The translations under genes were made by a program, and so were the position numbers. Below, in pieces: positions 45,055 through 56,393 of a stretch of DNA of 64,000 nt (the first letter of the stretch is position 1; each line of letters opens with the position of its first letter). The notes under the pieces were generated by a model, which was not told the origin of the DNA, searched no databases, and saw nothing but the letters and a program-made list of their open reading frames with translations. The DNA comes from Girardinichthys multiradiatus (taxonomy: Eukaryota; Chordata; Actinopteri; Cyprinodontiformes; Goodeidae). The stretch covers positions 47,292,414 through 47,356,413 of the forward strand of contig NC_061794.1 of NCBI RefSeq assembly GCF_021462225.1, written 5' to 3'.

Positions 45055-45098
45055 ACAGAGGAGGAAGAAGCAGAAAAATGTCAGATGGACAAAAATGA
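45055..45098 (-). pseudogene. Orphan signal-peptide exon without start codon
   Basis: The minus strand reads FVHLTFFCFFLL and then the phase-1 donor T|GTGAGTA, very like the signal exons of A, B, C and E. The place of ATG is taken by ATC, with a TAA just upstream in frame. No Ig exons follow it before gene C. It looks like the last trace of another family member. It begins about 125 bp past the gene E stop. Confidence 0.6.
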
Positions 45099-45223
45099 TG
45101 TTTAATATATATACAAAAACCTTTTTATTTTTTTATTTTACTTCAGATTATTTCATCTTTCAATCATCTTCATTTTGACATGTTACAGTAAGCGTGTCTG
45201 CTGCTGTGGGAAGGTCATCTGTG

Positions 45224-48200
45224 TTAGAGGAGATCCTCCACAGCATGGCAGCTGTCAGAGCTCACATCCATCTGTAGGGCAGAGTAGACAACACTGTGAA
45301 TGTTTTTACAGGGACCTCTGACAGGAGAGGCTGAGCTTCTGCTTGAGATCTTCACCTCTGTGTAGTTGCTTTTACTTGATTCATCTTCAGCCTGAAGAAC
45401 AGAAGATTAAAAGCATAAAAACTGGACTCAGGTTAAGAAGCCAAATATCTACATGTTCTGAGGTTTCTAAATGGGCTCAACAACATTATATCAGCTATAT
45501 TAATCAAACTCAATCAAAACAAGTTCTTCTTTTTTTGTCTTTTTTGCTACTCAAGTGGCTTTTATATTTTTTTTATTTTTTCCTAAATAAACAGACAGGA
45601 AGTGGGGTGGAGAGAGGGGAAAGACATGCAGCACTGGTCTGCAGGGCAGGAACTCAAACAAAGGACAGTTGCTTCAAGGACTGAGGCCTCTGAAGGGTAC
45701 TCTACCGCTACGCCATGCGCTGTGCTGTAACATCTCTGTGCTAATATGTCACAGAAATAAGAAAACTATAAGATAAGAAACAGTAGACAGAAGTTCAACT
45801 TAAAATCTATTCATTGTCAAGTGCAACTTGCCACAGAAATATTACCAGCTGCTAAGTCACTTAAACTGGCTCTATTAAACATTAGGTCCTCGTCAGGAAA
45901 ATCATTTTTAATGAATGACTTCATTACTGAGCATAATTTTGTTGTTATGTTTTTAAGACAAACATGGTTGGATGAAAACATTCAGACACCTACAATGACA
46001 CAGTCAGTGCCTCCAAATTACAGTTTTCTAAGTGAAAACTCATGATTCACTACAATTTCTGGGCAAATTTGATTAATGAATATCTGGCTGTCCAGGTAGA
46101 GGGCCATGCTCCGGCCATGTTTCTAAATGTTTACAGGCCTCTGAAATCCAAAGCAAACATTTTCTGATTTCAATGACTTTCTATTTCCATTGACTCCATT
46201 AGTCAAACAGATATTATAAGAAAACACTTTTTTAAGGACAGTGCAACTGAACTTTGAACAACTGTAACTCAATAAATGAGCTGGTAGATAACTTCCAGTC
46301 TAAAGTTTCAGACATCATGATTCCATTGCTCCCATTAAGGTGACGGTTGTCTCTGGTAAGAAGAAATCTCTGCGGAGAAATGCTCCACTGGTAAGAAGTG
46401 AAAAAAGGGTCAAAAACCTGAACGGAGGTGGTGAAAGACTCCAGGTTCACTATGAGAGGTATAAAGAGAGACTTCACAGATATAACTTACAACTAAAACA
46501 TTAAAGGGAATTTTTAATTTCTGAAATCTTCAACAACAACATTAATAATGCTCGTGCCTGGTTTGCTACGGTCGACAGGTTAACAAACCCTCCTGTGTCT
46601 GTAGCATCTGAACTCCATTCTAACAAGGCCTGCAATTAATTTGCTGACTTCTTTACTGACAAAATTCATAAGATTAGAGGAGTAGTCTGTACATCAATAT
46701 CAAGGCCAGCACCAATGCTGTGTTCAACCAAGTCTGGATAAAATGACATAATTCTACCAAAACAACTACAAAAGCTTAGAAGAAATTATACATTAACTAA
46801 GCTCCTCCTCCTGCAGCTTTCTTGATATTTTACCCACAGCCCTGAGTTATTATAAATCAAGGTTAAAGGTTTGTTTAGAGTTGCTTTTATTACTGGTAAA
46901 CATTTCTACTGGGGTTAAAGGTTAATTAGGATTTTCCACCGTGGAACAGGCAATGAACGGACCTCACTGTCCACGATGAGAAGAAGTTTTCTGTAACAGA
47001 CCCCTCCCTGACATACCCCTGGCCGGGCTGGGCTCTCCTAGAAGCTAGGAGGAAGGTACACAGCATATAGGAAGGCTCTGACCCGAGGTCCAGACATGGA
47101 CCAGTTTTAAAAGGAATATACCCTCATTATCGAGATGTGTAATGGGTCAGAACAGTTCTAAGAAGTTGCCTCCTCCCCAGGGAGAAACATTTGATTTATT
47201 TAAGAAAACTTTTCTTTACTTTCATTTAACAAGCCACTGCAATGTACTCTTGTATGTTTTTTGTCACTACAGTGTACTTTTGTCATCAAATAAAGCACTT
47301 TGAATTGTCTTGTTGCTGAAATGTTCTATACAAATAAACTTGCCTTGCCCTCTCACTGAATATTTTATGTTCACTCCAGGTTATGATGCAAACAAAGGAG
47401 CTGAGAACTAAATGTTTTCTGCCTTTTTATCAACAAAGTCAGAATATTAAGTCTAAACTTCTACATGAAAATTCTGTTGATTAGAACATCCTGAATTATA
47501 AGTCTCTGCTTAGGCTATGTTTCAACTATACGCCCCAGAAAGTTCATATAATATTTCTTTTTTAAGACCATTTTAACTGTGGAGTCCAAAACTTGGCCAG
47601 GCACTGAGCAATAACTCCGCCCACTGCTACAAAATAGAAGAAATTATCTGTTACAGTTAAACATAACATGAGCTATAGGTGACTTCAAACTGATGCCAGC
47701 GAATCATGATGTTAAAATACAGCCAGTTCAACAGCTATAGCACTAAAAAATTTAAAAGTTACCATTTCATCAAGGTACCATTGGGAAATCACTGCCTTTT
47801 TATACATTTAATACTGCAGCATGCTTGGTTTGATCACTACATGATCAAGGCTGACACAGAATCTTTGGACACGTCAAGACATTCTGCCACTGGAACACTG
47901 CAGCTGACACGCGTAATGTTTACCAGGCATGTGCGCCTCTGTTACAGAATCGGTGCAAACATCATAGCAATGACCAAATAATAACCTCACTTTAACTCAC
48001 ACTATGCTATCCATAAGCTTTACTGATGTTGTGGAAAATTATTTTAAATGCTCTGAACTTCCCTTACCTCTCTCCTCTGACCTTTGTGTTTTGTTACCCT
48101 AGAGGAGTTGGTCAGTAAATCCATTATCAGACGTTTATGGTTAACACTCCGTGAAGGGTTATGTCCCAAGGAAGGGCAGATGGATGCCCTCATAAATAAC

Positions 48201-51200
48201 TTTGTTACCTCTGACCTTAGGTGGGGTCTAGAGGACCATATCTCCAAACTCTTTTAAGTTGAGGTAACACCCACATACTGTTTAAATACTGTCTGTAAAC
48301 TCTTGTTCGTTGCTCTGCTTCACTGACTAAGCTCAGTGACAGGGTCTTCAAACGCTGCAATGCCTTTGAATAAAACTTTATAAGATAAAGTCCGGCCTTT
48401 CTCTTTTAATGAGTTGACTTCTCTCCCACTTTGATAAGAAAATCCATAACACTCACCTGAGTATGCTGGATCTGTGAAACTGGCATCACTTAGTGATTAA
48501 TTTAGCAAAACATTATCTGACCACTAGACCTAGATAAGACAGAGCATCAAAATTTCACTCATAGATGGTCAGTTGATCCTTTGATATGCAACAAATTAAT
48601 AAAGCAAGACAGTGATGCCCTGGAAAGTAAATGCCTAGTCATGATGCAGCAGAACACTGTGAATTCCATACTCTTGATCGCATTCATGCATTGTTGCATC
48701 AAAAGTATAACACAAAGACAGAATCTACATTTCCTCATGTTTAGACCTATCCCACAGATGTTTTTCATCAACACCAGCATAAATGGAGAGTGGGAACCAG
48801 TGTGCCAGCAACCTTACTTTGTGCTGAAAAGTGTCAGTGTTTGAGGTTTCACAGTAAGTTAAGTAGATATCCACATCCACATATCTCCACTCTTCATCCC
48901 CCCCTCTGTCGTCTTCATGCATTCTACTGAGCTGAGAAGAGATTTGAAATTAATGATATTAGTTAGTTTCTGAAGCAGAGTGCACCCAAAAGTTTCTCAC
49001 CCTCAGTTCAGTGGCAGGAGCTTGCTCTGGTTGGATGAAGATACCTGAAAAACATTTTAGAACAGGTTGAGTCTTGAGGATAAGGATCTTGTTTTGCTCT
49101 TTTAGAACATCAGGAAGTTTTAAAATGGTCTACAGTAAACCATCAGTGTTCATACTGGTCGTTGATCTATTAGAGTTGAAAGTGGACCTGTCGTTTTTTA
49201 TTCTAGGGAATGATTACATGTTTGAAATGTAAGAGCAGCCTCAGTCAGGAGAGTTGTACTGTAGGTTTTGTGGCCGAAGAGAAAGAATGTTAACATTTTT
49301 GGAGTCGAGAAGTTTCGACTCCAAAAATGGGGGAGGGTTGTGTGCATGTGTGCATTCTCTGTAGTCTTGCCTGTTTGGGGTTTATCCAATGTTTTATTGC
49401 AGTAAATCAGCACAGCCACAGAGAACAGGACCATGGTGAAGGTCAGAATCAGCGCCATCCACAGAACGTTTGCAGATGTTTGAAAAGAAGAACCTGTGGG
49501 TTTCACACACAGGATTCTGTGCTGAATAATGCTGTTATTATATAGTTTACATTTATAATAAAACATTTCTAATTAAAAACATTGATTTTGGCATGATGTA
49601 CCTTTAGATGTTGTTGTGTTCTCCAGAGTCACATCTGTGGTTTTAGAGAAAACTGAAGCTAAACTGGAGCATAAACTCTGTGTGGTTGGTGGTGTGGAGA
49701 TTGATGGGTCAACTGTTGGAAAAGGTCAGAGAACAGTTTGGGTTTGAAGATTTTTAGGGGACAGAAGTTTCTGACTCAGAACTGCAGCTTTTTGCAGGGA
49801 AGAGATGAGCAAAAAGCCTTTTAGTGATTAGAAAACTCACCTTCTGTAACAGTGATGCTGAAATCTCTGAATAAATCTGCTAATAAGGTTTTGTCCATCC
49901 TACATCTGTACCGTCCTGAGTCAGACTGGGTCAGATGTGTGACGGTCACCAACAGAACTGCTCCTGAGGCTGGTCCTGCATCATATTCAATGCTGTATCT
50001 GCCTCTCTGAGCTCTGTCTCCATCTGTCTGAACAAGAACCTCTTCTTCTCTACATCCTCCTCTGCAGAAGGACTTTGTTCTTCCAGAGGAACCAAAGGAA
50101 CAGATGACTGTGAGTGAGCTGCCAGGTTCTTTATAGAAGTGATGATCCTTGTTTCCATCCAGCACAGCTGTTAAAATAATCATCAGTTTCTTTATGGTCC
50201 CAGCACGATGCAGTCTGATCACATTAATGCCATCTTCACACTGGGAGCTGCCCAGTTAACCAGTCTGGGGCTGGAACAGTTAAACCAACAGAAACTGGAG
50301 AAGGAACTTCTAGTGTTCCTCAGACCTTCAGAGAGTTTGAAACATTTCTGCAGCTTTAAACCAAACTCACCTTCTGCAACAACAAGTCTGAAGTCCTGGT
50401 ATGAAGCTGATGATGAGGAGTCGCCTAAACCACATCTGTACAGTCCTGAGTTGGACTGGGTCAGCTCTGAGATGCTCACAGACAGAACTGAGTATGTTCT
50501 AGAAGCTTCTCTAATGTATTTAATAGTGTATCGTCCACTCTGAGCTGTGTCATCACTTGTTCTAATGAGGAGGTTTTCTCCTTCACAGGTTTCTCTGCAG
50601 AGGATCTTCAAGGTTCCAAATGAGTGAAAGAGGCACATAAATGAGATGTTTTCTCCAGATGCTCCATAAAGTGTTGCTGCTTCGACAGTACAGCCATCTC
50701 TGATCTGCAGAGCTGCAGAGAAGGATGCATTAGTGCAGGTTGTGGTTGTTCTGGCTGAGCTGGTTCATCTGAGGAAGTGAAAAATAATCAGACTGAACTT
50801 TGTTCTCTGATCTGCAGAGCTGCAGAAGAGATCGGGGGATAATACTAGGACATTCTGTTAGAAACTGGTGTGAGACAACAGCACCCTTATATTCAGAATC
50901 AGAATCAGAATCAGAATCAGAATCAGAAAAGCTTTATTGCCAAGTACAATTTTGGACATACAAGGAATTTGTTTTGGCGTAGTCGGTGCAATACAGTACA
51001 AATTAAACAGTATAAACATATCTACAATATAATATAAATATATGTGCACAGTTTTAAGTGAGTGAGAGTAAATATAGAGCAGTATAAGATGCAAGAGCAA
51101 TACAACAGTGCAGGTGATCATTGTACAAGTAAAGCAGTGCAAGTAAAGCAGGAGTCCAAGCTGAGCGTTAATGTAACACATAGAGTTACAGGTTACAGGT

Positions 51201-54200
51201 GTCCTGTCAGCAAAAAAAGGGGGGGTGTGGGGGAAAGGGAGAGTGTCAGGGTGGTTTCTGGGCTTTGTTAACCAGGCTGGTGGCAGATGGGAAAAAACTG
51301 TTCTTGTGGCGTGAGGTTTTGGTCCGGATGGACCGCAGCCTCCTGCCAGAGGGGAGAGTCTCAAAGAGTCTGTGACCGGGGTGGGAGGGATCAGCCAGAA
51401 TCTTCCCTGCCCGCTTCAGGGTCCTGGAGGTGTACAGTTCCTGGAGCGACAGTAGACTGCAGCCAATCACCTTCTCAGCAGACCGAATGACACGCTGCAG
51501 CCTGCCCTTATCCTTGGCTGTAGCAGCGGCGTACCAGATGGTGATGGAGGAGGTGAGGATGGACTCAATGATGGCTGTGTAGAAGTGCACCATCATAGTC
51601 TTTGGCAGGTTGAATTTCTTCAGCTGCCGCAGGAAGAACATCCTCTGCTGGGCTTTCTTGATGAGGGAGCTGATGTTTGGCTCCCACTTGAGATCCTGGG
51701 AGATGATGGTTCCCAGGAAGCGGAAAGATTCCACAGTGTCAATTGTGGAGTCACAGAGGGTGATGGGGGCAGGTGGGGCTGGGTTCTGCCTGAAGTTCAC
51801 AACCATCTCCACTGTCTTTAGAGCGTTGAGCTCAAGGTTGTTCTGGCTGCACCAGTCCAACAGATGGTCCACCTCCCATCTGTACGCAGACTCATCACCA
51901 TCAGAGATGAGTCCGATCAGGGTGGTGTCGTCCGCAAACTTCAGAAGCTTGACAGACTGGTGACTGGAGGTGCAGCTGTTGGTGTACAGGGAGAAGAGCA
52001 GAGGAGAGAGAACACAGCCTTGGGGGGAACCGGTGCTGATGGTCAGGGAGTCAGAGACGTGCTTCCCCAGCCTCACGCGCTGCTTCCTGTCAGACAGGAA
52101 GTCAGTGATCCACCTGCAGGTGGAGTCGGGCACACTCAGCTGGGAGAGCTTCTCCTGTAGCAGAACTGGGACGATGGTGTTGAAGGCAGAGCTGAAATCC
52201 ACAAACAGGATCCTGGCGTAGGTTCCTGTGGAGTCCAGGTGCCGGAGGATGAAGTGAAGGGCTAGGTTGACTGCATCATCTACAGACCTGTTGGCTCTGT
52301 AGGCAAACTGCAGGGGGTCCAGGAGGGGGTCGGTGATGTCTTTTAGGTGTGAGAGCACAAGGCGCTCAAAGGACTTCATCACCACAGAGGTCAGGGCGAC
52401 GGGTCTGAAGTCATTAAGCCCTGTGGTCCTTGGCTTCTTGGGAACAGGGACGATGGTGGAGGACTTGAAGCAGGCTGGCACATGACATGTCTCCAGTGAG
52501 GTGTTAAAAATGTCTGTGAAGACTGGAGACAGCTGATCAGCGCAGTGCTTCAGGCTGGCTGGTGAGACAGAATCCGGACCAGCAGCTTTCCGGGGGTTCT
52601 GTCTCCTGAAGAGTTTGTTGACGTCCCTCTCCTGGATGGAAAGAGCCGTCCTCGGCGTGGGTAGGGGGCTGGTGGGGGAGAACTTCAGGGTGGGGGTTGG
52701 AGGTGCCAAGGCCCCTCTTGAGGTTGGGGAGGTGGGGGTGGTGGATTGTGGCTGCAGCTGTTGGGGGGCGTCGTGGGAGATGGTTGCAGGACTGTCCCTT
52801 TGTCTTTCAAAGCGGCAGTAGAACTCGTTCAGGTCGTTGGCGAGGCGTCGGTCGTTGATGGAGTGGGGGGCTTTTCGGCTTGTAGTAGTCACAGACAAAA
52901 TCTGATAGAATAAAGTTAATTTAAACAGCTTTGTTCACTGTCTGCATGTCTACGATCAGTCTACTGATGCAACAAAATATTAAACTTGTCAGGACTCTGT
53001 GTTGGTGCGCAGTTTGTATGTTTCTTTCCACCCTCTGCTCTAGAGCGTTCCCTGGCAGGTGTGGCTCATCAGGTCCTAATCTCTGGCCTTCTTAAGGAGC
53101 TGAGACCAGGAGGGAGACGTCAGCCCTTTGCTACATTTTTGTGGTACTGACCGTGGTGTGCAGTGCTTGTGCATACGTTTTGCTAAACCTAATTGGTATT
53201 TTCTCTTGTCTTTTTCCTCAGACCTTGCCTGTTGGGTTTTAAGGCTCCTAGTCCTGTGATCGTTTTTCTGAGCGAGCTTCAAGGTATTGTTCCTTGCCTT
53301 CCAAAGTGAGTCTCCCAGCCTCCTAAGCTTCTGGCCCTGATTTGGATGAAACCTTTGGAGAAACCTTACTCCTCACCTGCCTGTCCACCCTCCTACGTGG
53401 GAACGCTCAAACTCAGTCATCACTTAAGAGCTAAAGGGAAGGAAAAGAAACTGCAGCCTACCACGCTCATCCTGCCAACCTCCTTCTGAGGAAGGACGTA
53501 CCTCCCCAGCTAAACCACTACACACTGGCCGTAAGTTCCTGTATGACTCCTACTGAAAATATCACCTTTCAATTCTCAAGGGATATCCATAACCTTGTCA
53601 CCTTCCCTTCCAGAGAAGAGCCAGTTCCCTGCTGTTGTTGTCTGGACCCCTGTCTAGCCCTGTTCCTTTCTCCTTCACAAATAAATCTGTTAAAACACTG
53701 TCCTGAATCTGTGGTTGTGTTCTCCTCAGAGCTTAAAGAAACGCTCCAATATGACAAAACTGATGTGAAATTATTGAACAAAGAGAGCAGGATGAAGGAT
53801 TTAAACATTAACATATTGATTGATTCATTAATTCATTCATTCATTTATTCATTGAAACTACATTGATTTATTTGATGTAATTTGCTTCAGATATGAGGAA
53901 ATAATCCACTGAGAGCTCAAAGATACGTTCAGTCAGCTCAACAGTCCAGGAGGCTCTTTAAGAAGCTTCACGTGTTTTTACATGAAAGAACAAACAGTTC
54001 TCAAGGCATATTACAGAAATAATTCATCTAAAATTTCCTTAAGGTGAGTCTGAGCTTCTCTACAATGGATTAGTTGGAGCGAGTAATAAATTATTGACCT
54101 GAACTCCAGTAATAACTTTTGTATTTATGACGGGTTTTGTCCAAACTGGTTATAAGATTTTCCACATAATGAATTAGTCTTCTTCAGATTAAAACCACAT

Positions 54201-54331
54201 TTACAAAACCAATAAAGTTACTGTTTCAAAGCAGCTCCTTAAAGTTATGTTTGAAACACTGAAAGTGGCATAAATAATAAGAAACGTTGCTTACAGAGGA
54301 GGAAGAAGATGAAGCTTTGCAGGATGGTCAT
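45224..54331 (-). CDS. Gene E: CD300/pIgR-like receptor, two Ig domains, two ITIMs
   Basis: Eight exons join in frame to 421 codons: 54295-54331 (signal, MTILQSFIFF), 50371-50712 (Ig1: [17 protein letters not shown]), 49841-50167 (Ig2: [27 protein letters not shown]), 49602-49712 (Thr/Ser stalk), 49371-49493 (membrane, LWMALILTFTMVLFSVAVLI), 49001-49044, 48818-48931 and 45224-45391 (tail, stop TAA). The membrane exon uses a GC donor (CAG|GCAAGA) and an acceptor upstream of the ancestral one. The tail contains SNYTEV and VVYSAL, both matching the ITIM consensus, plus VDIYLTY. An AATAAA follows on the minus strand near 45124-45136. I infer an inhibitory receptor acting through SH2 phosphatases. 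Intron 1 holds an L2 LINE; the last intron (3.4 kb) holds a SINE, a LINE relic and a possible LTR. If the donor at 48817 is not used, the frame reads on to a stop at 48725. Confidence 0.82.
45590..45722 (-). mobile_element. tRNA-derived SINE head (different family)
   Basis: The minus strand starts GCGCATGGCGTAGCGGTAGA (A-box-like) and continues to GTTTGAGTTCCTGCC (B-box-like), then a poly-A-like end. It differs from the SINE at 11745 and 26560. It lies in the last intron of gene E. Confidence 0.65.
45800..46790 (+). mobile_element. Decayed LINE, 5' part with endonuclease relic
   Basis: The plus strand reads LALLNIRSSSGKSFLMNDF and FLRQTWLDEN near 45855-45980. This is the start of an apurinic-type endonuclease domain of non-LTR elements (ETWL in intact copies). 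Then VHYERYKERLHRYNLQL and NNINNARAWFATVDRLTNPP appear near 46450-46590. Several stops. A separate tail-like block with AAATAAAGCACTTTGAATTG follows at 47280. Confidence 0.65.
46800..48020. other. Gene E intron, mostly unrecognised
   Basis: The stretch 47210-47345 is a repeat tail (AAAGCACTTTGAATTGTC, GCTGAAATG, ACAAATAAACTTGCC) also present in reverse at about 29255-29310. The remainder shows no gene. Confidence 0.4.
48025..48449 (+). mobile_element. Possible solo LTR
   Basis: Begins TGTTGTGG and ends CCATAACA, so the outer bases are inverted (TGTT/AACA). It contains a TTTAAATAC element and AATAAAACTTTA about 75 bp before the end, as in an LTR with promoter and polyadenylation signal. No clear target duplication was found, so the limits are tentative. 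No retroviral coding sequence is attached. Confidence 0.4.
50886..52900 (-). mobile_element. 5'-truncated L2-type LINE
   Basis: The 3' end is at the left with a (TTCTGA)n microsatellite tail (50890-50928) and a UTR containing AATAAAGCTTTTCTGA on the minus strand. The open reverse-transcriptase frame is still intact. The endonuclease half is missing. It lies in intron 1 of gene E in the same orientation as the gene. Confidence 0.92.
51246..52898 (-). CDS. L2-like reverse transcriptase, C-terminal 550 codons
   Basis: A long uninterrupted frame with ordered non-LTR reverse transcriptase motifs: [81 protein letters not shown] (catalytic FADD), FRFLGTIISQDLKW and a C-terminal SSITIWYAAA / NSFFPSATSLVN block. 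Intact L2 elements also encode an N-terminal endonuclease, which is absent. It is therefore a truncated but recently inserted copy that cannot move on its own. The assigned start has no meaning, because the 5' end is a truncation point. Confidence 0.93.
   Translation of the reverse strand: MSVTTTSRKAPHSINDRRLANDLNEFYCRFERQRDSPATISHDAPQQLQPQSTTPTSPTSRGALAPPTPTLKFSPTSPLPTPRTALSIQERDVNKLFRRQNPRKAAGPDSVSPASLKHCADQLSPVFTDIFNTSLETCHVPACFKSSTIVPVPKKPRTTGLNDFRPVALTSVVMKSFERLVLSHLKDITDPLLDPLQFAYRANRSVDDAVNLALHFILRHLDSTGTYARILFVDFSSAFNTIVPVLLQEKLSQLSVPDSTCRWITDFLSDRKQRVRLGKHVSDSLTISTGSPQGCVLSPLLFSLYTNSCTSSHQSVKLLKFADDTTLIGLISDGDESAYRWEVDHLLDWCSQNNLELNALKTVEMVVNFRQNPAPPAPITLCDSTIDTVESFRFLGTIISQDLKWEPNISSLIKKAQQRMFFLRQLKKFNLPKTMMVHFYTAIIESILTSSITIWYAAATAKDKGRLQRVIRSAEKVIGCSLLSLQELYTSRTLKRAGKILADPSHPGHRLFETLPSGRRLRSIRTKTSRHKNSFFPSATSLVNKAQKPP
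52985..53735 (+). repeat. LTR-like or unclassified repeat
   Basis: It starts near TTGTCAGGACTCTGTG. It has AAATAAATCTGTTAAAACAC near 53680, like a polyadenylation region, with pyrimidine-rich sequence between. No inverted ends or target duplication could be fixed. No coding region. Confidence 0.3.
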
Positions 54332-54874
54332 GATCACGCTCTGATGGCTTCAGACTGACTTCTCACTTCCTGACTCTTGAATTGAATTTGTTCCTCTTTT
54401 AAACATTATACTTCTGCTCTTTGCGACACTGTCGCTAACATCCCATGAAGGGGTCACAATGTAAAATGTTTAAGACCCAAAGATTGTTTCTGAAGAGTCA
54501 AATAAAAGGTTTCAGTGCAGAGAAAAACAGACAAATGTTTATTTAAAATGTTGACCAGGTCCTGTGGCTTTAAATGATCAGCCCTCGACCACCGTGCTTT
54601 ACAGCTGGTATGAGGTGTTGGTGCTGATATGCTGTGTTTGGTTTTCTCCTGACATGATGCACAGCAAAATCAGTAGTGGTAAATTAACAGAGTCAAAGTG
54701 CAATGACTATCAGAGTTTCTAAAACAGCCCAGAGAATTGGTGAAAAATCCTAAGGATGAAGGAGCAGGTTCTCCTTCTGCCAGGACACCATTTTGTCCTT
54801 GAGAGAGCAGAGGTAAGTTGATTGCAGTAATAAGTGTAGGTCAGTCAGAGTGACGTAGCTCAAAAACTACTTTG

Positions 54875-55788
54875 TGTCACGGAGTGACATTTTTGGACTC
54901 TGTTTGTGGCTTTGTGTTTGTTTACCTTTTGCTTAGATTTTTCTATTTTGGTTTTTGTATCATGTTTTTCTTTCCTCCCTCTTCCGCCTCCTAGTGTTTA
55001 CTTCTTAAGTTCTTTTATGGTTGTTTTCTTATTACTTGGTTTGTTTTATCATTATTATTATTATTATTGTAATTATTATAGTTCTTGGTCTTCCCTGGAT
55101 TCTCTAGTTTTACTTCTCTTTAGTATCTTTGTGGTTAATTGTGTTTTATTATTTGTTCCTTTGCACTCTTCTTGTTTACTAGTTTATTTTCTGTTTCCTT
55201 TCCAGTTAATTCAGTCACTGTGGTTAGGTTTCTGTACTTTTGTATTCAGGTTTTCTTTATGGGTTCTTTGTTTGTTCTCAGGTTGTTATTGTTGTTCCTA
55301 TGTTCCCTCTAGTTTCTCTGTTTACTTTAGTCATGATTATTCTAGTTTTCTTATTCCCCATTTGATTATTTGTCTATAGGTTTGCTTGGTCTGTGTTTCT
55401 GTTTATTAGTTACTTTGCCCGTCCTCAGTCTTTATATTTGTTTCACCTGTTCCTTCTGCCTCCTTGTCACACCTGTTCCCTGTTTTCTCTGATTACCTGC
55501 CCTTTGTTATCCCTCAGTATATAAGTTGGTTTTGTGTCATTGTTTGTTGCTGGTTCCTTGTGTTCGTTACACCTCGTTCTTGTCCATGATTATGCTTTGT
55601 TTTTTTGCATTACCTTGCCTTGGGAAACCTGCAGTGATTTTTTTGTAAGCTTTGTTTCTAGGCTCTGGTTCGTTTCCTGCAGTGTTTTTTCTACGTTTTT
55701 GACCTTGTAAATAAATCTTTGAATTACAAAGATGATCCTGCCGAGCTCTTGTCTGCACTTTGGTCCGATCCAAAACCACATCATGACA
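54875..55788 (+). mobile_element. Solo LTR with 5-bp target duplication
   Basis: Starts TGTCACGG and ends CATGACA, flanked on both sides by CTTTG (54870-54874 and 55789-55793). TG...CA ends with a 5-bp duplication are typical of Ty3/gypsy-type LTR elements. Inside is a TATA-like CAGTATATAAG near 55515 and AAATAAATC near 55710. The 157-codon ORF inside is low-complexity and not a gene. It sits between the divergent genes E and F. Confidence 0.88.
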
Positions 55789-56393
55789 CTTTGTTTATTA
55801 CAAGATACGAAATGGAAAATTCCTGGCATATTGTTTGGTTATGAAAACATGAGGTTGTTACTCTGTGACAAAACTGCGTTTTATGTTTCTGTTCGTTTCC
55901 TCCTAATGCTTCTCTTCTGGTTTTTGACAGCCCACACCTAGACAGTGTTTCTCCTTCTGAGACTGATATGGGAGCTACACCAGTATTTTGAAAACCACCT
56001 TTGAGGTAAATTCAGTATTAATTTTGCTTTAATTCGCCCTTCTGGATAAATATTAGTATATTGGCAACATTTGATGTAATTCAACTCAATTCTACATTCT
56101 CCTATTATCCTCAAATCTAGCAATAACATAAAGTTGAAAGCTGTTGTTTTAGCTTTTAACTTTATGCTCTTTCTCTGTTTCTTCCCTTTCTAGAAGCTAC
56201 ATGTGGCCTGACTCTGTGTTTAGCTGTGGCACCTTCCTGGAGGGGGGCTGTTGCTCCTCACACTCGCTACTGAATTTTGTTTGTGGAGAAACCTGATATA
56301 CACAGGTGCTCTCACACATAAACCTACAGGTGTTTGGATTCAGGTGTTTACAGATAACATATATACTCTATATATTATACTCTAAATGTGCTT

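Noticed and set aside
50800..50890. A further Ig1 exon start beside gene E (GATCTGCAGAGCTGCAGA repeated)
   Set aside because: Only the first bases of the exon and acceptor are duplicated; no Ig coding sequence follows.
54906..55379. 157-codon Phe/Leu/Ser-rich ORF that could look like a membrane protein
   Set aside because: Lies wholly inside the solo LTR and reflects T-rich composition; no family features.
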